Assembly: GCF_009828025.1 (NCBI RefSeq)
Contig: NZ_WTYA01000006.1
Span: 186,001-250,000 of the forward strand
Reading direction: 5' to 3'
DNA length: 64,000 nt
Source of the DNA: Qipengyuania algicida
Lineage (GTDB): Bacteria; Pseudomonadota; Alphaproteobacteria; Sphingomonadales; Sphingomonadaceae
Shown here: positions 1 through 9,700 of the stretch, one piece after another
Layout of the letters: each line of letters opens with the position of its first letter
Numbering within the stretch: position 1 is the stretch's first letter
Made by a program: the position numbers and the translations under genes
The notes under the pieces: generated by a model
Told to the model about the DNA's origin: nothing
What the model saw: only the letters and a program-made list of their open reading frames with translations
The model's database searches: none

Positions 1-1
1 C

Positions 2-1567
2 ATCGATGTAGGCCTCAAGAGCGAAGGCCGCATCGATCTCAAGGAATTCATGCGCGGCGAAGACGAGCACGGCCTGTCGGTCGGCGACGAAGTCGAAGTG
101 TTCGTCGACCGCGTCGAAAACGCCGACGGCGAAGCGATGCTCAGTCGCGACCGCGCGCGCCGCGAAGCCGCCTGGGATAAGCTCGAAAGCGAGTTTGGCG
201 AAGGCAAGCGCGTCGAAGGCCGCATCTTCGGTCGCGTCAAGGGCGGCTTTACCGTCGATCTCGATGGCGCCGTGGCCTTCCTCCCCGGCTCACAGGTCGA
301 TATCCGCCCCGTGCGTGACGTCACCCCGCTGATGGATGTGCCGCAGCCGTTCCAGATCCTCAAGATGGACCGCCGCCGCGGCAATATCGTCGTTTCGCGC
401 CGCGCCGTTCTGGAAGAAACGCGCGCCGAACAGCGCAGCGAACTGATCGACAAGCTGACCGAGAATCAGGTGATCGACGGTGTCGTCAAGAACATCACCG
501 ACTACGGTGCCTTCGTTGACCTGGGCGGTATCGACGGCCTGCTGCATGTCACCGACATGAGCTACAAGCGCGTCAACCACCCCAGCGAAATGATCGAGAT
601 CGGCCAGACCGTAACCGTCCAGATCATCCGCATCAACGAAGACACCCAGCGCATCAGCCTCGGCATGAAGCAACTCGAGAGCGATCCGTGGGATGGCGTC
701 GCCGCCAAGTATCCGGTCGGCATGAAGCTGTCGGGTCAGGTGACCAACATCACCGAATACGGCGCCTTCGTCGAAATCGAACCGGGCATCGAAGGCCTGG
801 TCCACGTTTCGGAAATGAGCTGGACCAAGAAGAACGTCCATCCGGGCAAGATTGTCTCGACCAGCCAGGAAGTCGAAGTGATGGTGCTGGAAGTCGATTC
901 CGAGAAGCGCCGCATCTCGCTCGGCCTCAAGCAGGCCCAGCGCAACCCGTGGGAAGAGTTCGCCGAGAAGCATCCGGTGGGTGCCAAGGTCGAAGGCGAA
1001 GTCAAGAACGCCACCGAATTCGGCCTCTTCATCGGGCTCGACGGCGACGTCGACGGCATGGTCCACATGTCCGACATCGCATGGGGCATTTCGGGCGAAG
1101 ATGCGCTGGCGCTGCACCGCAAGGGTGAACAGGTCGAAGCGGTCGTGCTCGATGTCGATATCGAGAAGGAGCGCATCAGCCTCGGCATGAAGCAGCTCGA
1201 AAAGGGCGCTCCGACCGAAGCGGGCGCATCGGGCGCGCTGCGCAAGAACCAGGTCGTCACCGTCACCGTTCTCGAAGTGCGCGACGGTGGGCTTGAGGTT
1301 CAGGTTGGCGAAGACGGCGCGACCGGCTTCATCAAGCGTTCGGACCTCGGCCGCGACCGCGACGAGCAGCGTCCCGACCGCTTCCAGGTCGGCCAGAAGC
1401 TCGACGCCATGGTAATCGGTTTCGACCGCTCCAAGAAGCCCAACTTCTCGGTCAAGGCGCGTCAGATCGCCGAAGAGAAGGAAGCGGTGGCACAGTTCGG
1501 TTCGTCCGACTCGGGTGCGTCGCTGGGCGACATCCTCGGCGAAGCGCTGAAGAAGAAGGGCGAATAA
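2..1567 (+). CDS. rpsA: 30S ribosomal protein S1 (5' truncated)
   Basis: Ribosomal protein S1 binds mRNA on the 30S subunit and helps initiation on structured or weak leaders. The frame is open from base 2 and reads into the window edge, so the annotated start lies to the left; 521 residues are visible and roughly 50 N-terminal ones are missing, judging by usual S1 length. At least five S1 (OB-fold) repeats follow one another. The clearest are the copies with NITDYGAFVDLGGIDGLLHV, NITEYGAFVEIEPGIEGLVH and NATEFGLFIGLDGDVDGMVH, each followed by an RISLGMKQ-type end. A last, more diverged repeat begins near KNQVVTVTVLEV. The tail is short and lysine-rich (LKKKGE). A strong intrinsic terminator follows 33 bases after the stop, so the gene appears to end its transcription unit. 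Confidence 0.97.
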   Translation: MDVGLKSEGRIDLKEFMRGEDEHGLSVGDEVEVFVDRVENADGEAMLSRDRARREAAWDKLESEFGEGKRVEGRIFGRVKGGFTVDLDGAVAFLPGSQVDIRPVRDVTPLMDVPQPFQILKMDRRRGNIVVSRRAVLEETRAEQRSELIDKLTENQVIDGVVKNITDYGAFVDLGGIDGLLHVTDMSYKRVNHPSEMIEIGQTVTVQIIRINEDTQRISLGMKQLESDPWDGVAAKYPVGMKLSGQVTNITEYGAFVEIEPGIEGLVHVSEMSWTKKNVHPGKIVSTSQEVEVMVLEVDSEKRRISLGLKQAQRNPWEEFAEKHPVGAKVEGEVKNATEFGLFIGLDGDVDGMVHMSDIAWGISGEDALALHRKGEQVEAVVLDVDIEKERISLGMKQLEKGAPTEAGASGALRKNQVVTVTVLEVRDGGLEVQVGEDGATGFIKRSDLGRDRDEQRPDRFQVGQKLDAMVIGFDRSKKPNFSVKARQIAEEKEAVAQFGSSDSGASLGDILGEALKKKGE

Positions 1568-1600
1568 GCCACTCGATCGTTATCGATCACAGATACACGA

Positions 1601-1636
1601 AAGGCCCGCTTGCTCTTCGGAGCAGGCGGGCCTTTT
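1601..1636 (+). terminator. Intrinsic terminator of rpsA
   Basis: A 15-base-pair stem (AAGGCCCGCTTGCTC paired with GAGCAGGCGGGCCTT, one G-U wobble) is capped by a UUCG tetraloop and followed by TTTT. It lies 33 bases after the rpsA stop and before the ribosome-binding site of gloB. Confidence 0.9.
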
Positions 1637-1703
1637 CCTTTGCGCGACCGACGCGTAGGTTCTTGCGGAACAAGTGCCAAAGGCCCGGTGTTGAGGAGAT
1701 ACC

Positions 1704-2459
1704 ATGCTTGAAGTCCACCAGTTCCCCTGCCTGTCGGATAATTACGGTTATCTCCTGCACGATACCGAGAGCTGCCAAACCGCTGCAATCGATACGCCCG
1801 ACGCGAGCGAATATCTCAAGCAGGCGGCAATGAAGGGCTGGGAGATCACCCATATCTGGAACACCCACTGGCACCCCGATCATGCCGGTGGGAACAAGGA
1901 TATCGTGGCTGCCACAGGAGCGGTGGTTGTCGCCCCGAAAGAGGTCGAAAAGCTGTCCGCGATAGATCGCGTTGTCGCGCACGGGGATGTTGTCATGCTG
2001 GGCGAGTACGAAGCGCATGTTATCGACGTATCGGGCCATACCGATGGCCATATCGCCTACCATCTCCCCGAAGCCGATATGGCTTTCGTTGGCGACAGCA
2101 TCTTCGCGCTGGGGTGCGGACGGATGTTTGAAGGCGAGCCGGAGCAGTTCTGGAACAGCCTGCTGCGCATTCGTGCACTGCCGCCCTATACTATGCTCTA
2201 CTGCGCGCACGAATACACGCAGGCGAACGCCAGATTTGCGCTCCACGCCGATCCCGACAACACCGAACTAAAGCTCTACGCCGGGCAGATAGACCAGCAG
2301 CGTGAGAAAGGCCTGCCGACCGTTCCGACTGTCCTTGATCGCGAAATGGCAACCAATCCCTTCCTGCGCGCCGACGATCCCGCGCTGCGGGACCGCTGGG
2401 GTGGATCGTCACCTGTCGAAACCTTTGCCGCCCTGCGCGCGGCCAAGGACCATTTCTGA
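1704..2459 (+). CDS. gloB: Hydroxyacylglutathione hydrolase (glyoxalase II)
   Basis: Hydrolyses S-D-lactoylglutathione to D-lactate and glutathione, the second step of methylglyoxal detoxification. The 251-residue length matches the family. The metallo-beta-lactamase metal motif THWHPDH is visible at about residues 54-60 (H55, H57, D59, H60). Further ligands appear in SGHTDGHI, FVGDSIFALGCGRMF and CAHEYTQANARF, the last being the glyoxalase II signature with substrate-binding residues. The C-terminal part (NPFLRADDP) is also typical. A GAGGAG-like ribosome-binding site (TTGAGGAGATACC) stands just before the ATG. The gene lies between the rpsA terminator and a convergent hydrolase gene whose stop codon begins at the next base, so it is probably monocistronic. 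Confidence 0.95.
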   Translation: MLEVHQFPCLSDNYGYLLHDTESCQTAAIDTPDASEYLKQAAMKGWEITHIWNTHWHPDHAGGNKDIVAATGAVVVAPKEVEKLSAIDRVVAHGDVVMLGEYEAHVIDVSGHTDGHIAYHLPEADMAFVGDSIFALGCGRMFEGEPEQFWNSLLRIRALPPYTMLYCAHEYTQANARFALHADPDNTELKLYAGQIDQQREKGLPTVPTVLDREMATNPFLRADDPALRDRWGGSSPVETFAALRAAKDHF

Positions 2460-3335
2460 CTATTTGCCCCTGCGATGAAGCAATCCACGATCGGTCATCC
2501 AATCCGTGATCCTGTCCGGCCAGTTACGTAGCGAGACCATCGGCGTTGATTCGCCCATATTGTAGGCGTGCCCACCGGCCGCATACAGGTGCAGTTCGGC
2601 GGACGCATTCGCCTTGCGATAGGCTTCCATCAAGTCGATCACGGGCTGCGAACAGCAGGTGTCATCGCTTGCAGCGGATAACAGAAGTGGTGGCGAACTG
2701 CTGGTGATATGCTCATCAGCCTTCATCGGTCCGGGAAAGACCAATATTCCAAAGTCCGGGCGCGCTGAAAGTGCGTCCACCGCATCGCCATTGCCGGGAG
2801 GGGGCACTGGCGCGCTAAGCAATGTCATCCGCGCCAGCTCCCCACCGGCCGAAAATCCAATGATCCCTACTCTATGTGGATCGATACCAAATTCTTGCGC
2901 ACGAGACCGGACCAATCGGACCGCGCGTTCCGTATCCTGCCTACTGTTATCGATCGTCCACGGCTGATCCTTTTGGCGCGATAGCCGATAACGCAACACA
3001 AACGCGGCTACGCCGCGTTGGGTGAACCATCTTGCGACGTCGGCCCCCTCGGTTGTCGTGACGAGGAACTCATGTGCCCCACCCGGCACAACGATTACCG
3101 CTGTACCGGTCTCCCGTCCTGGCCAAGGCGCGAAATAGGTGATCGAGGGATTGTTGACCGACTTGGTCCAGTAGCTCGCGCTTTCCTCGGGAATTGCAGC
3201 GCGGTTCTCGAAACCAGGCACACCGCCGTCCCATAGGTTGATCCGTTTTCCGGGATCATCTGGCGCCTGGCTCAGTGCAGCAGAGCCCAATATGCCGGCA
3301 AGAGCCAGCATGACAATCGCACACCACCGAAGCAT
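2460..3335 (-). CDS. Secreted alpha/beta hydrolase (BD-FAE/acetyl-esterase-like)
   Basis: An alpha/beta-hydrolase-fold enzyme of 291 residues, probably an esterase; the substrate cannot be told from sequence. An N-terminal signal peptide (MLRWCAIVMLALAGILGSAA...LSQA) suggests export to the periplasm. VIVVPGGAHEFL carries the oxyanion-hole region (HGGGH-like, here PGGAH), IGFSAGGELA the nucleophile elbow with the catalytic Ser, and the late AAGGHAYNMGE the catalytic His. I chose the ATG at 3335 because AGGGAG stands about 6 bases upstream; an in-frame TTG eight codons earlier would place this site inside the gene. The stop abuts that of the convergent gloB. It sits just downstream of the ATP synthase F0 genes on the same strand but has its own ribosome-binding site. 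Confidence 0.8.
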   Translation of the reverse strand: MLRWCAIVMLALAGILGSAALSQAPDDPGKRINLWDGGVPGFENRAAIPEESASYWTKSVNNPSITYFAPWPGRETGTAVIVVPGGAHEFLVTTTEGADVARWFTQRGVAAFVLRYRLSRQKDQPWTIDNSRQDTERAVRLVRSRAQEFGIDPHRVGIIGFSAGGELARMTLLSAPVPPPGNGDAVDALSARPDFGILVFPGPMKADEHITSSSPPLLLSAASDDTCCSQPVIDLMEAYRKANASAELHLYAAGGHAYNMGESTPMVSLRNWPDRITDWMTDRGLLHRRGK

Positions 3336-3416
3336 CCCGAACTCCCTGTTGTCTGACAACTAGGTGACTCGGAAAGACTTTGCGGTCAAGTTTGCTTTGT
3401 TGGGGCAATCCCCGGC

Positions 3417-3965
3417 TCAAATGCCGGAAATGATTTCCTCGGACAGCTTGCGATCCGATGCCTCGTCATAGGTATCGGCGATCACCTGGCGCGAAGCGCT
3501 TGTCGCGGCATGGGCGGCCTCGTGACGCAACGCATCGAGCGCAGCGCGTTCGGAAGCGGCGATTTTCTCTTCTGCCATATGCGCACGGCGCTGGATCATC
3601 GCGCTGGTGTCAGCCTCAGCGCGGGAAATGATTTCCTCTGCTTCCATGCGGGCGTGCTCGAGCATCTTCTCGGCATCCTTGGCACTCGCGGCCAACTTGC
3701 CTTTCGCTTCCTCAAGCATGGCCTGCGCTTCTGCTCGGATTACCGCTGCTTCGTCAAGCACGCGGCGCTTGTCCGCGATCTGCTTGTCGAGCGCCTCACC
3801 GATCCGCTTCGGGAGTTTTCCCAGCACAAAGGCCAGGACAAGGAAGATCGTGATCGAGGCATAGACCCAGCCTTCGACGCTCAGGCCGAGCAGAGTCGGA
3901 CCATGTTCGCCATGTTCGGCTGCGCCACCGGCGGGGTGTTCGACCGTTGCGGTGAGTTCGCTCAT
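3417..3965 (-). CDS. atpF: ATP synthase F0 subunit b
   Basis: The peripheral-stalk b subunit, 182 residues, which joins the F0 membrane sector to F1. A short hydrophilic start (MSELTATVEH...) leads to one membrane helix (WVYASITIFLVLAFVLG, about residues 33-49). After it comes a long charged alpha-helical, coiled-coil segment (KRRVLDEAAVIRAEAQAMLE...) that dimerises with b'. As in other alphaproteobacteria there are two different b-type genes side by side; this second one, nearest the 3' end of the operon, corresponds to b. It follows the b' gene by 23 bases and is the last of the five F0 genes. The F1 genes (atpHAGDC) are not in the window and in this group are usually at another locus. Confidence 0.93.
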   Translation of the reverse strand: MSELTATVEHPAGGAAEHGEHGPTLLGLSVEGWVYASITIFLVLAFVLGKLPKRIGEALDKQIADKRRVLDEAAVIRAEAQAMLEEAKGKLAASAKDAEKMLEHARMEAEEIISRAEADTSAMIQRRAHMAEEKIAASERAALDALRHEAAHAATSASRQVIADTYDEASDRKLSEEIISGI

Positions 3966-3988
3966 AATGCGGTCCTCTTGCTATCCGA

Positions 3989-4474
3989 TCAGCGGGCCAT
4001 GGCGGCATCGACCGCCTTGGTCACCGCACTTTCGGACGGCTGTTTGCCGGTCAACCTGGTAACGATTGCCTGAGCACTCTCGCTTGCGACCTTGCGCAGC
4101 TCACTGCGCGCGTCTTCGCATGCCTTGGCAATACGTGCCTCGGCGGCATCGGTCTTACCTGTCGCCTCAGCCTCTGCCGCGGCCAGACGGGATTCACTCG
4201 AATTGGCCGCCTCAGCCTTGGCCTCCCCGATCCGGGCGAGAGCTGCCTCGCGATTGCGTTGCAGCTCCGCCTTGATCTGCTCGGCCAGCGCGTCAGCCTC
4301 GTCCTTGGCTTTGCGGGCCGCGGCGAGATCGCTGTCGACCTTGGCCTTGCGCTGGTCGATAACCCGCGCCAACCGCGGCAAGGTCGACTGCACGATCACG
4401 AAATACAGGATCGCGAAGGCAACCACGAGCCACACCATTTGTGGCAGGAAATTGGCCGGTTCAAATTGAGGCAT
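3989..4474 (-). CDS. atpF': ATP synthase F0 subunit b'
   Basis: The b' form of the peripheral stalk, 161 residues, found in photosynthetic and many other alphaproteobacteria alongside b. The N-terminal motif MPQFEPANFLPQMVWLVVAF places the membrane helix at about residues 12-27, typical of b', followed by an alanine- and glutamate-rich coiled coil to the C-terminus. The gene is 34 bases downstream of atpE and 23 bases upstream of atpF on the same strand. Its protein presumably forms a heterodimer with the neighbouring atpF product. Confidence 0.93.
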   Translation of the reverse strand: MPQFEPANFLPQMVWLVVAFAILYFVIVQSTLPRLARVIDQRKAKVDSDLAAARKAKDEADALAEQIKAELQRNREAALARIGEAKAEAANSSESRLAAAEAEATGKTDAAEARIAKACEDARSELRKVASESAQAIVTRLTGKQPSESAVTKAVDAAMAR

Positions 4475-4508
4475 GGGTCAGGCTCTCTCGGAGTCTCGAG
4501 CGGTCGGC

Positions 4509-4736
4509 TCAGCCCGCGAAAGCGAGGTAAAGCGCGACAACGGCGGCGATCAGGCCGAGCGCCTCGACCACGGCGAAGCCGAGGAACAGGCGGCCCGAGA
4601 TACGCGGTTCGGCTTCGGGATTGCGGAACGCACCGAGGAGGTGCGAACCGAAGATGTAGCCCACACCGATACCGGCGAGACCGGCACCCATGGCGGCAAG
4701 ACCGGCACCGATGAATTTTGCTGCTTCTGCGTCCAT
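4509..4736 (-). CDS. atpE: ATP synthase F0 subunit c
   Basis: The proteolipid that forms the rotating c-ring, 75 residues. Two membrane helices are separated by the polar loop RNPEAEPR. The first contains the glycine-rich packing motif (GAGLAAMGAGLAGIGVG), and the second carries the proton-binding acid Glu58 in GFAVVEALGLIA. The absence of a Na+-type ligand pattern (no Gln/Ser set around Glu) points to proton coupling, although this is only inferred from the motif. The gene is 37 bases downstream of atpB in the F0 operon. Confidence 0.96.
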   Translation of the reverse strand: MDAEAAKFIGAGLAAMGAGLAGIGVGYIFGSHLLGAFRNPEAEPRISGRLFLGFAVVEALGLIAAVVALYLAFAG

Positions 4737-4773
4737 TTTGAAAAACCCTTTAGTCGAGAATGGTGGAAAATAA

Positions 4774-5532
4774 TCAGTGAAGGTTGATCGCGTCGTTCAA
4801 ATAGATCGATGCGAGCAGTGCGAAAACATAGGCCTGGATCAGCGCGATCAGCAGTTCGAGCGCGGACAGCGCAACGTTCACTGCGAGCGGCACGATGCCG
4901 AACACATAAGGGATGAGATCGAAGGAACCGAGCGCCACGACGAAGGTCGCAAACACCTTTAGCAGCACGTGTCCGGCCGTCATATTGGCAAACAGCCGGA
5001 TCGCGAGCGTGAACGGACGCACGAAGAAGCTGACAACCTCGATCGGCATGATGAACAGCGCAAGCGGCCACGCCATCCCCTTGGGCCAGAAGAAGGTGAA
5101 GAAGTGGAAGCCGTGGTTGATGAGCCCGACGAGCAATACGACGACGAACACGATCAGCGCCAGCGCCAATGTCACCGCGATATGGCTGGTCGGGGTGAAA
5201 GAACCCACCCACGGGATCAGACCCAAGAGGTTACAGGCGAGGACGAACACAAAGACCGAGAAAATCAGTGGGACATAGGCCTTGCCCTTGGGACCGACGT
5301 TCTCATCGACCACACCCACGACAAAGTCGTAAACGTATTCAAGCGCAGCCTGCCAGCGGCCCGGGATCACTTCCGGCTTCATCGTTCCGATGATTAGGAA
5401 GATGGCGATGCCGCCGAGCGCTACGAGCATCCACAGCGCGGAATTGGTGAAAGACACGTCGAAACCCGACACGCTGAGAGGTTTCAGCGTGTGGATCGCG
5501 AACTGTTCCATCGGATTGTTGGACGCTGCCAT
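4774..5532 (-). CDS. atpB: ATP synthase F0 subunit a
   Basis: Subunit a forms the proton half-channels against the c-ring. The 252-residue protein has several strongly hydrophobic segments. It carries the essential stator arginine in LAIRLFANMTAGH, with the usual C-terminal helices (LSALELLIALIQAYVFALLA). Conserved polar loops such as GLIPWVGSFTPTSHI are present. It lies 14 bases downstream of atpI and upstream of atpE, in the standard alphaproteobacterial order. The start is an ATG at 5532 (MAASNNPMEQF), in keeping with family length. Confidence 0.96.
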   Translation of the reverse strand: MAASNNPMEQFAIHTLKPLSVSGFDVSFTNSALWMLVALGGIAIFLIIGTMKPEVIPGRWQAALEYVYDFVVGVVDENVGPKGKAYVPLIFSVFVFVLACNLLGLIPWVGSFTPTSHIAVTLALALIVFVVVLLVGLINHGFHFFTFFWPKGMAWPLALFIMPIEVVSFFVRPFTLAIRLFANMTAGHVLLKVFATFVVALGSFDLIPYVFGIVPLAVNVALSALELLIALIQAYVFALLASIYLNDAINLH

Positions 5533-5546
5533 GGTCGCTTACCGGC

Positions 5547-5864
5547 CTATTGCTTGTCGTTGGTGAAATCGGTGTCGAACTGATTCGACGTGGTGATTGC
5601 CCGGCGCAAGCCGGCAGCAAAGCCAAGACCGATAAATACGATCATCAGCCAGGGAGCGGTTTCGAGCCACTTATCGAGCAACAGCCCGATCAACGCGCCG
5701 ACAATAACCGACCCGACAAATTCGATGCCAACCGCCCAGCCGCGCGTTTCCGCGCGCCCTTCGGCCGCCGTATGCGACTGATAGGCACTGCGCTGACGCT
5801 CTTCAGCTTCGGCGATGCGGCGATCGAGATCGTCGCCGGAATGCTGATCGTTACTATCGGCCAA
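5547..5864 (-). CDS. atpI: AtpI-family F0 assembly/accessory protein
   Basis: A small membrane protein at the head of the F0 operon, 105 residues with the start chosen here. AtpI helps assemble the c-ring and may carry Mg2+. After a charged N-terminal segment (DDLDRRIAEAEERQRSAY) come two membrane segments: VGIEFVGSVIVGALIGLLLD and WLMIVFIGLGFAAGLRRAI, the AtpI/Gene1 pattern. The frame stays open upstream to a TTG at 5915 that would add a hydrophobic 17-residue leader. I prefer the TTG at 5864 (VLADSNDQ becomes MADSNDQ), which has GGAGCGGG about 8 bases upstream and gives the usual cytoplasmic N-terminus. Both starts are TTG, so the N-terminus is uncertain. Confidence 0.85.
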   Translation of the reverse strand: MADSNDQHSGDDLDRRIAEAEERQRSAYQSHTAAEGRAETRGWAVGIEFVGSVIVGALIGLLLDKWLETAPWLMIVFIGLGFAAGLRRAITTSNQFDTDFTNDKQ

Positions 5865-5956
5865 GACCCATCCCGCTCCGGTTAAAATGCAAATCAGGGT
5901 GATTGATATGCACAACCGGCCCTACCCGCTGAAGGGGCCGAGCCGGTGCGGTGCTC

Positions 5957-5985
5957 CCTTAGTCGTAGGGGTGGTTGCGAGTCAA
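5957..5985 (-). promoter_or_regulatory. Candidate sigma-70-type promoter of the F0 operon
   Basis: Read on the minus strand, TTGACT (5980-5985) and CTAAGG (5957-5962) are separated by 17 bases, upstream of atpI. The -35 box is good and the -10 box only fair. A GC-rich hairpin around 5927-5945 would lie in the leader. This is a pattern match only. Confidence 0.35.
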
Positions 5986-6035
5986 CCGCAAGAGGAGTGA
6001 TTTCGCGCGCTTGTTACAGGCTTGCCACGTGTCAA

Positions 6036-6428
6036 TCACGCAGGACAGCGCGGGTCACGCTCGGGCGCGGCGCTGGTGCGCGTTTTCCAGCTTCCGTCGG
6101 GTGCCTGATACTTTTCCCCCGGCGAGGTCGCGAGAATCGCCTGGCATCCGGCGGCGAAGGCATATTCCTCGATCGTCGCATTCGCTGCCTGAGCCTTCTG
6201 CGTATAAAGAGCACGACGCTTGATGTTGATATCGTTGACAATTGCCGTGAGTGCAGGCGTCGACGAACCGACCACTCCGAGATAGCCGTCCATCTTTTCG
6301 CCAACTTCGCCAGAGGACCGAGCCTTGGCATAGGCCGGATCGCGCTGCGCCATGGCCGGAGCTGCAAGGCCTGCCACGCCAATAGCCATCGCAATGCCCG
6401 CGAGAAGAGGTTTGCTGGTCCTGATCAT
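6036..6428 (-). CDS. ydbL: YdbL-family periplasmic protein (DUF1318)
   Basis: A small exported protein, 130 residues with the start used here. The signal peptide runs to about residue 28 (MIRTSKPLLAGIAMAIGVAG... APAMA|QRD). The mature part contains ARSSGEVGEKMDGYLGVV and a stretch resembling the YdbL/DUF1318 core (VNDINIKRRALYTQKAQAAN). In enterobacteria YdbL is encoded with YdbH and YnbE and modulates their interaction. The same trio and order occur here, which supports the call more than the sequence alone. The start is the ATG at 6428 because AAGGATAAGG lies 8 bases before it; the ATG at 6452 has no such site. The gene is 32 bases downstream of ynbE. Confidence 0.85.
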   Translation of the reverse strand: MIRTSKPLLAGIAMAIGVAGLAAPAMAQRDPAYAKARSSGEVGEKMDGYLGVVGSSTPALTAIVNDINIKRRALYTQKAQAANATIEEYAFAAGCQAILATSPGEKYQAPDGSWKTRTSAAPERDPRCPA

Positions 6429-6460
6429 GTCAATTACCTTATCCTTGATCATCGTCTGTT

Positions 6461-6718
6461 TCAGAAGATGTCCTTGTTCTGCTCCACGGTGTTACCCGCA
6501 TCCTTCGCCAGACGGTAAATCACTTCCTGGCGAATATTCACGTTCAATTCGATCACGATCGGCTTATCCGGCGCCTTGACCGTGATACATCCCGACAGGG
6601 CGAGCGTCGCGAGGCCCGTTGCCGCTGCTACCGCCCCCCTGCCTGTGAGAGCGGCGCGGCGGGGCTTGCTCCACCCGCCAGCGCCACTCTCGCAGCTCGT
6701 CGAAACCTGCCCTGTCAT
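6461..6718 (-). CDS. ynbE: YnbE-family outer-membrane lipoprotein
   Basis: A tiny lipoprotein of 85 residues. A long basic N-region (SKPRRAALTGRG) is followed by a hydrophobic core and the lipobox LALSGC near residue 43, so the mature protein should be about 43 residues and lipid-anchored. The mature part PIVIELNVNIRQEVIYRL is the YnbE signature and is thought to extend the beta-structure of YdbH. In E. coli YnbE and YdbH form a bridge between the membranes that contributes to lipid homeostasis with TamB and YhdP. Here ynbE begins 2 bases after the ydbH stop, so the two are likely translated together. Confidence 0.88.
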   Translation of the reverse strand: MTGQVSTSCESGAGGWSKPRRAALTGRGAVAAATGLATLALSGCITVKAPDKPIVIELNVNIRQEVIYRLAKDAGNTVEQNKDIF

Positions 6719-6720
6719 AG

Positions 6721-9700
6721 TTATTTCTCGCTTTCCTTGTGCTGAATGGTCCCTTTATCCGGGATTATGTCAGACGGAGCCACTTTCGGCTTCACATCGT
6801 CACCGCGTGTCGATTCTTTCAACCGTGTTCCATCATCGGTTACCAACCCGAGTTCGCGGGGATCGCGTACCGCAGCAGGATCGCGCAGTGATTTGAGCGA
6901 GGTGATGAGCTGATAGAACGGCGCACGGACATTGATGCGGAATTGCAGCGGTAATTTGGCCAGCTGGCGCGTGATGAAATTGTTTTTGGTGCCCTGGCCC
7001 TGATGAACGCCGTCGAAGCGCACCCTGGTGACGATCTCACCCGTCAGCGGCCCATCCATTTCGACCTCCATCTTGTCGTAATTGAGGCTGCGCAGCGCAT
7101 TGAATGCGAAATTGGCGATGGGCGAGAGGTCCTTATAGGTCAGGTCGCCAACATAGGCGACGTTGCCTCCCGGTTTGCGCGAGGTCAGCAGGCCGCCTTC
7201 GATCCGCCCGTTACCCGACGCGTCAAAGACGATCGGTATCGTGCCATCGAAGGTCCCGGTTGCGCCTATGTTGCCCAGATTCATGTAGTTCACGAAAACC
7301 CCGGCATCGAGCGCGGCGACATCGAAGATGTAGCGGCGTTCTTCCTTCACACCGAAGTTCAGATCGACCTTGCGCAGGGTCAGCCTGCCGCCCATGAATG
7401 GCCAGCTTCCCCCTTCGACCGCCAATTGCTTTGCATCGGTAAGGTGGAAGCGCACCACCCCATCCTTCACCTCGATCCCCGGATTGACCGTGGCGATATG
7501 GATCGTCTGGTCGGGCGCTGTCGTAAGTTGCAGCAGATCCGTGAAATGGATCGTGCCGCTGGCGCCGGTGACCGGACCGAAAGCGGCGGCGAAATTGAGA
7601 TCATCGGAGGAAAACTCGCCGCTGCTGGTAATCTTCCCATCCCGCCAGGCGATCTTGCCGCTGCCGGTGATCTTCCCATCGACATTGGCCACCAGACCCT
7701 TCGCCAGCGGGGTAATGGTATCGGGCTGCAATTTGTCATCGAATGTCAGTCCGGCGAGCGTCAGATCGGCGTGCCCGATCCCGTTCGACAAATTGTGGCC
7801 GATGGCTAAGCCCGTCACCACTCTCCCGGTGCCAGGATCGCGCAAATCGGCGTGGGCTTCGATTCTGTTGTCCGCCAATACGAGATTGGCATCGCGTGCT
7901 ACCAGTGTTTCGAAACGGCGGGGTTTCTGGCGATCGTCGAGCTTGAAGCCGGCGCCGGACAGCGTCAGCCGCCCGTCATGGTATCGCCACTCGCCGCTGG
8001 CATCGGAAAGATCGAATGGGACCGCATTCAATTTAACCTCGGTACCCGCAAAATGGCCCGTGAGGTCCGTCCCCAGCTGAGCGTCGACATGGTCAATATC
8101 GAAGCGACTCGCCGTGCCCTCCGGACCCAGCGTCACTGCAATCTGGCTGGCAGTCATCGTGCCGGGATAGGCAAAGCCGATCGGACCGCTGGCGAGCTGA
8201 ATAGGCGTTTCGCCAAGCTTGCCGCCCAGATCGAGGCGCGGCGTTCCCGCAGCAATGGTTGTCTGGCCATTTGCCCGCTCGAGAATAGCGCGTCCCGGCT
8301 CGGGGCACAGGCGCAGATCATGCCGGTCCAGTTCAAGTGTGGCCAGTTCGAGCCTGTCGAACGAAGCGTCGATACACTTGGTCCACATCGACAGCCGCCC
8401 GCCGCTGACATAGCGACCATCGACAGGAAGTGAGAGATTGCGTGCCGATCCCCCCGGCAGTGCACCAGTCATCGACACTCGACCTACAAATCCAAGCGCA
8501 CCGCCCTTGCCACGCGCCAGCGTCAGGGTCGGAATAGCCAACGAAGCATCGCCGGCAGAGTACGGTTGCATGGTCATGCGGAACGCGCGGTGGCCGTTCG
8601 ACAACTGCTCCATCCGACCGTTGATGTGCGGGATTTCACGTCCGTCGGTCACCAGATTGCCGCTCAATTGCAGCGGTGAAGAGCCATTCACGGACATCTG
8701 CACGCGCGACAATGCCATGAGCCGCTCGCCGCTGCGACCACGCATTTCCGCTTTCGGCACGATCAGCGTGGTGCCGCCATGCGAACGGCGCAAGGTCAGA
8801 TCGGCCACCAGTGCGCTGCCACGCGATTCGCGCATCAGCCCTTGGGCGAACTTTCGCATGATCGGTGCCAGCAGCGTCCCCTGTCCGGTCTGCGCAAGAT
8901 CGGACAGGCCACGCTGCATGGCCGCGCCCGGCCGCAGGCTGTTGCCCTCCAGCGTGCTGTGCATTGTCAGACGCGAAAGATCGGTCGACGCCTGCGACGA
9001 ACCATCCAGCGTCACGAGAGCGGCCTTCGCCTGGGGCATAGAAACGCCGTGCAGGGCTACGGTATGTTTGAGTTCCAGCGCATCGCCGCGCCATGCCAGC
9101 CGCAGGCCGAATTCCGCGCCATTGGCATGGACGTCGGCGTATTTGAGGTCGTCGGCGGTGATCGATGCCTGGCCATTGACGGCAGCGAAGGTTTCATCGC
9201 TGGAAAGCTCGAGATTGGTGTCGCTGTTCCCGATCGCAATGTGCGAAGCAGCACACGCAAACGACGCCATTCTCAGCGGCCCGGAAAACTGCGGAGCGCC
9301 GGATTTGGTCGAAACAGCGCCAAACAGGCTGACGTTCTGCGCCGCACAGTCGCGGAACTTGAGCTGCGGCGCGGCGATCGCAAGCGTCCCCTGAAAGCCG
9401 TTCGACAGCTTCCCTGCCCCTTCGAGCTTGATCCCCAACGGGCCATAGTCGGTCACGACCAGAGCCCGGCCATCCTTTACGACGAGGTCGAGATCGGGAA
9501 AACCCGGCGGCTTTCCGGTCTTGCGGTAGATTGCCTTGTCGAGGCTGCCAAAGCTGATTCGTCCCCCCTTCTGGACGCCGTAGAGCCGTGGCTTGATGAG
9601 CGTGATCGAACCGATTGTCGGTGCGCCGAGACGGTAACGCAGCCGAACCTGCACCTGCTCGACCGTGAGGTCAGGTCGCGCCGGATCGCCGATCACCAGA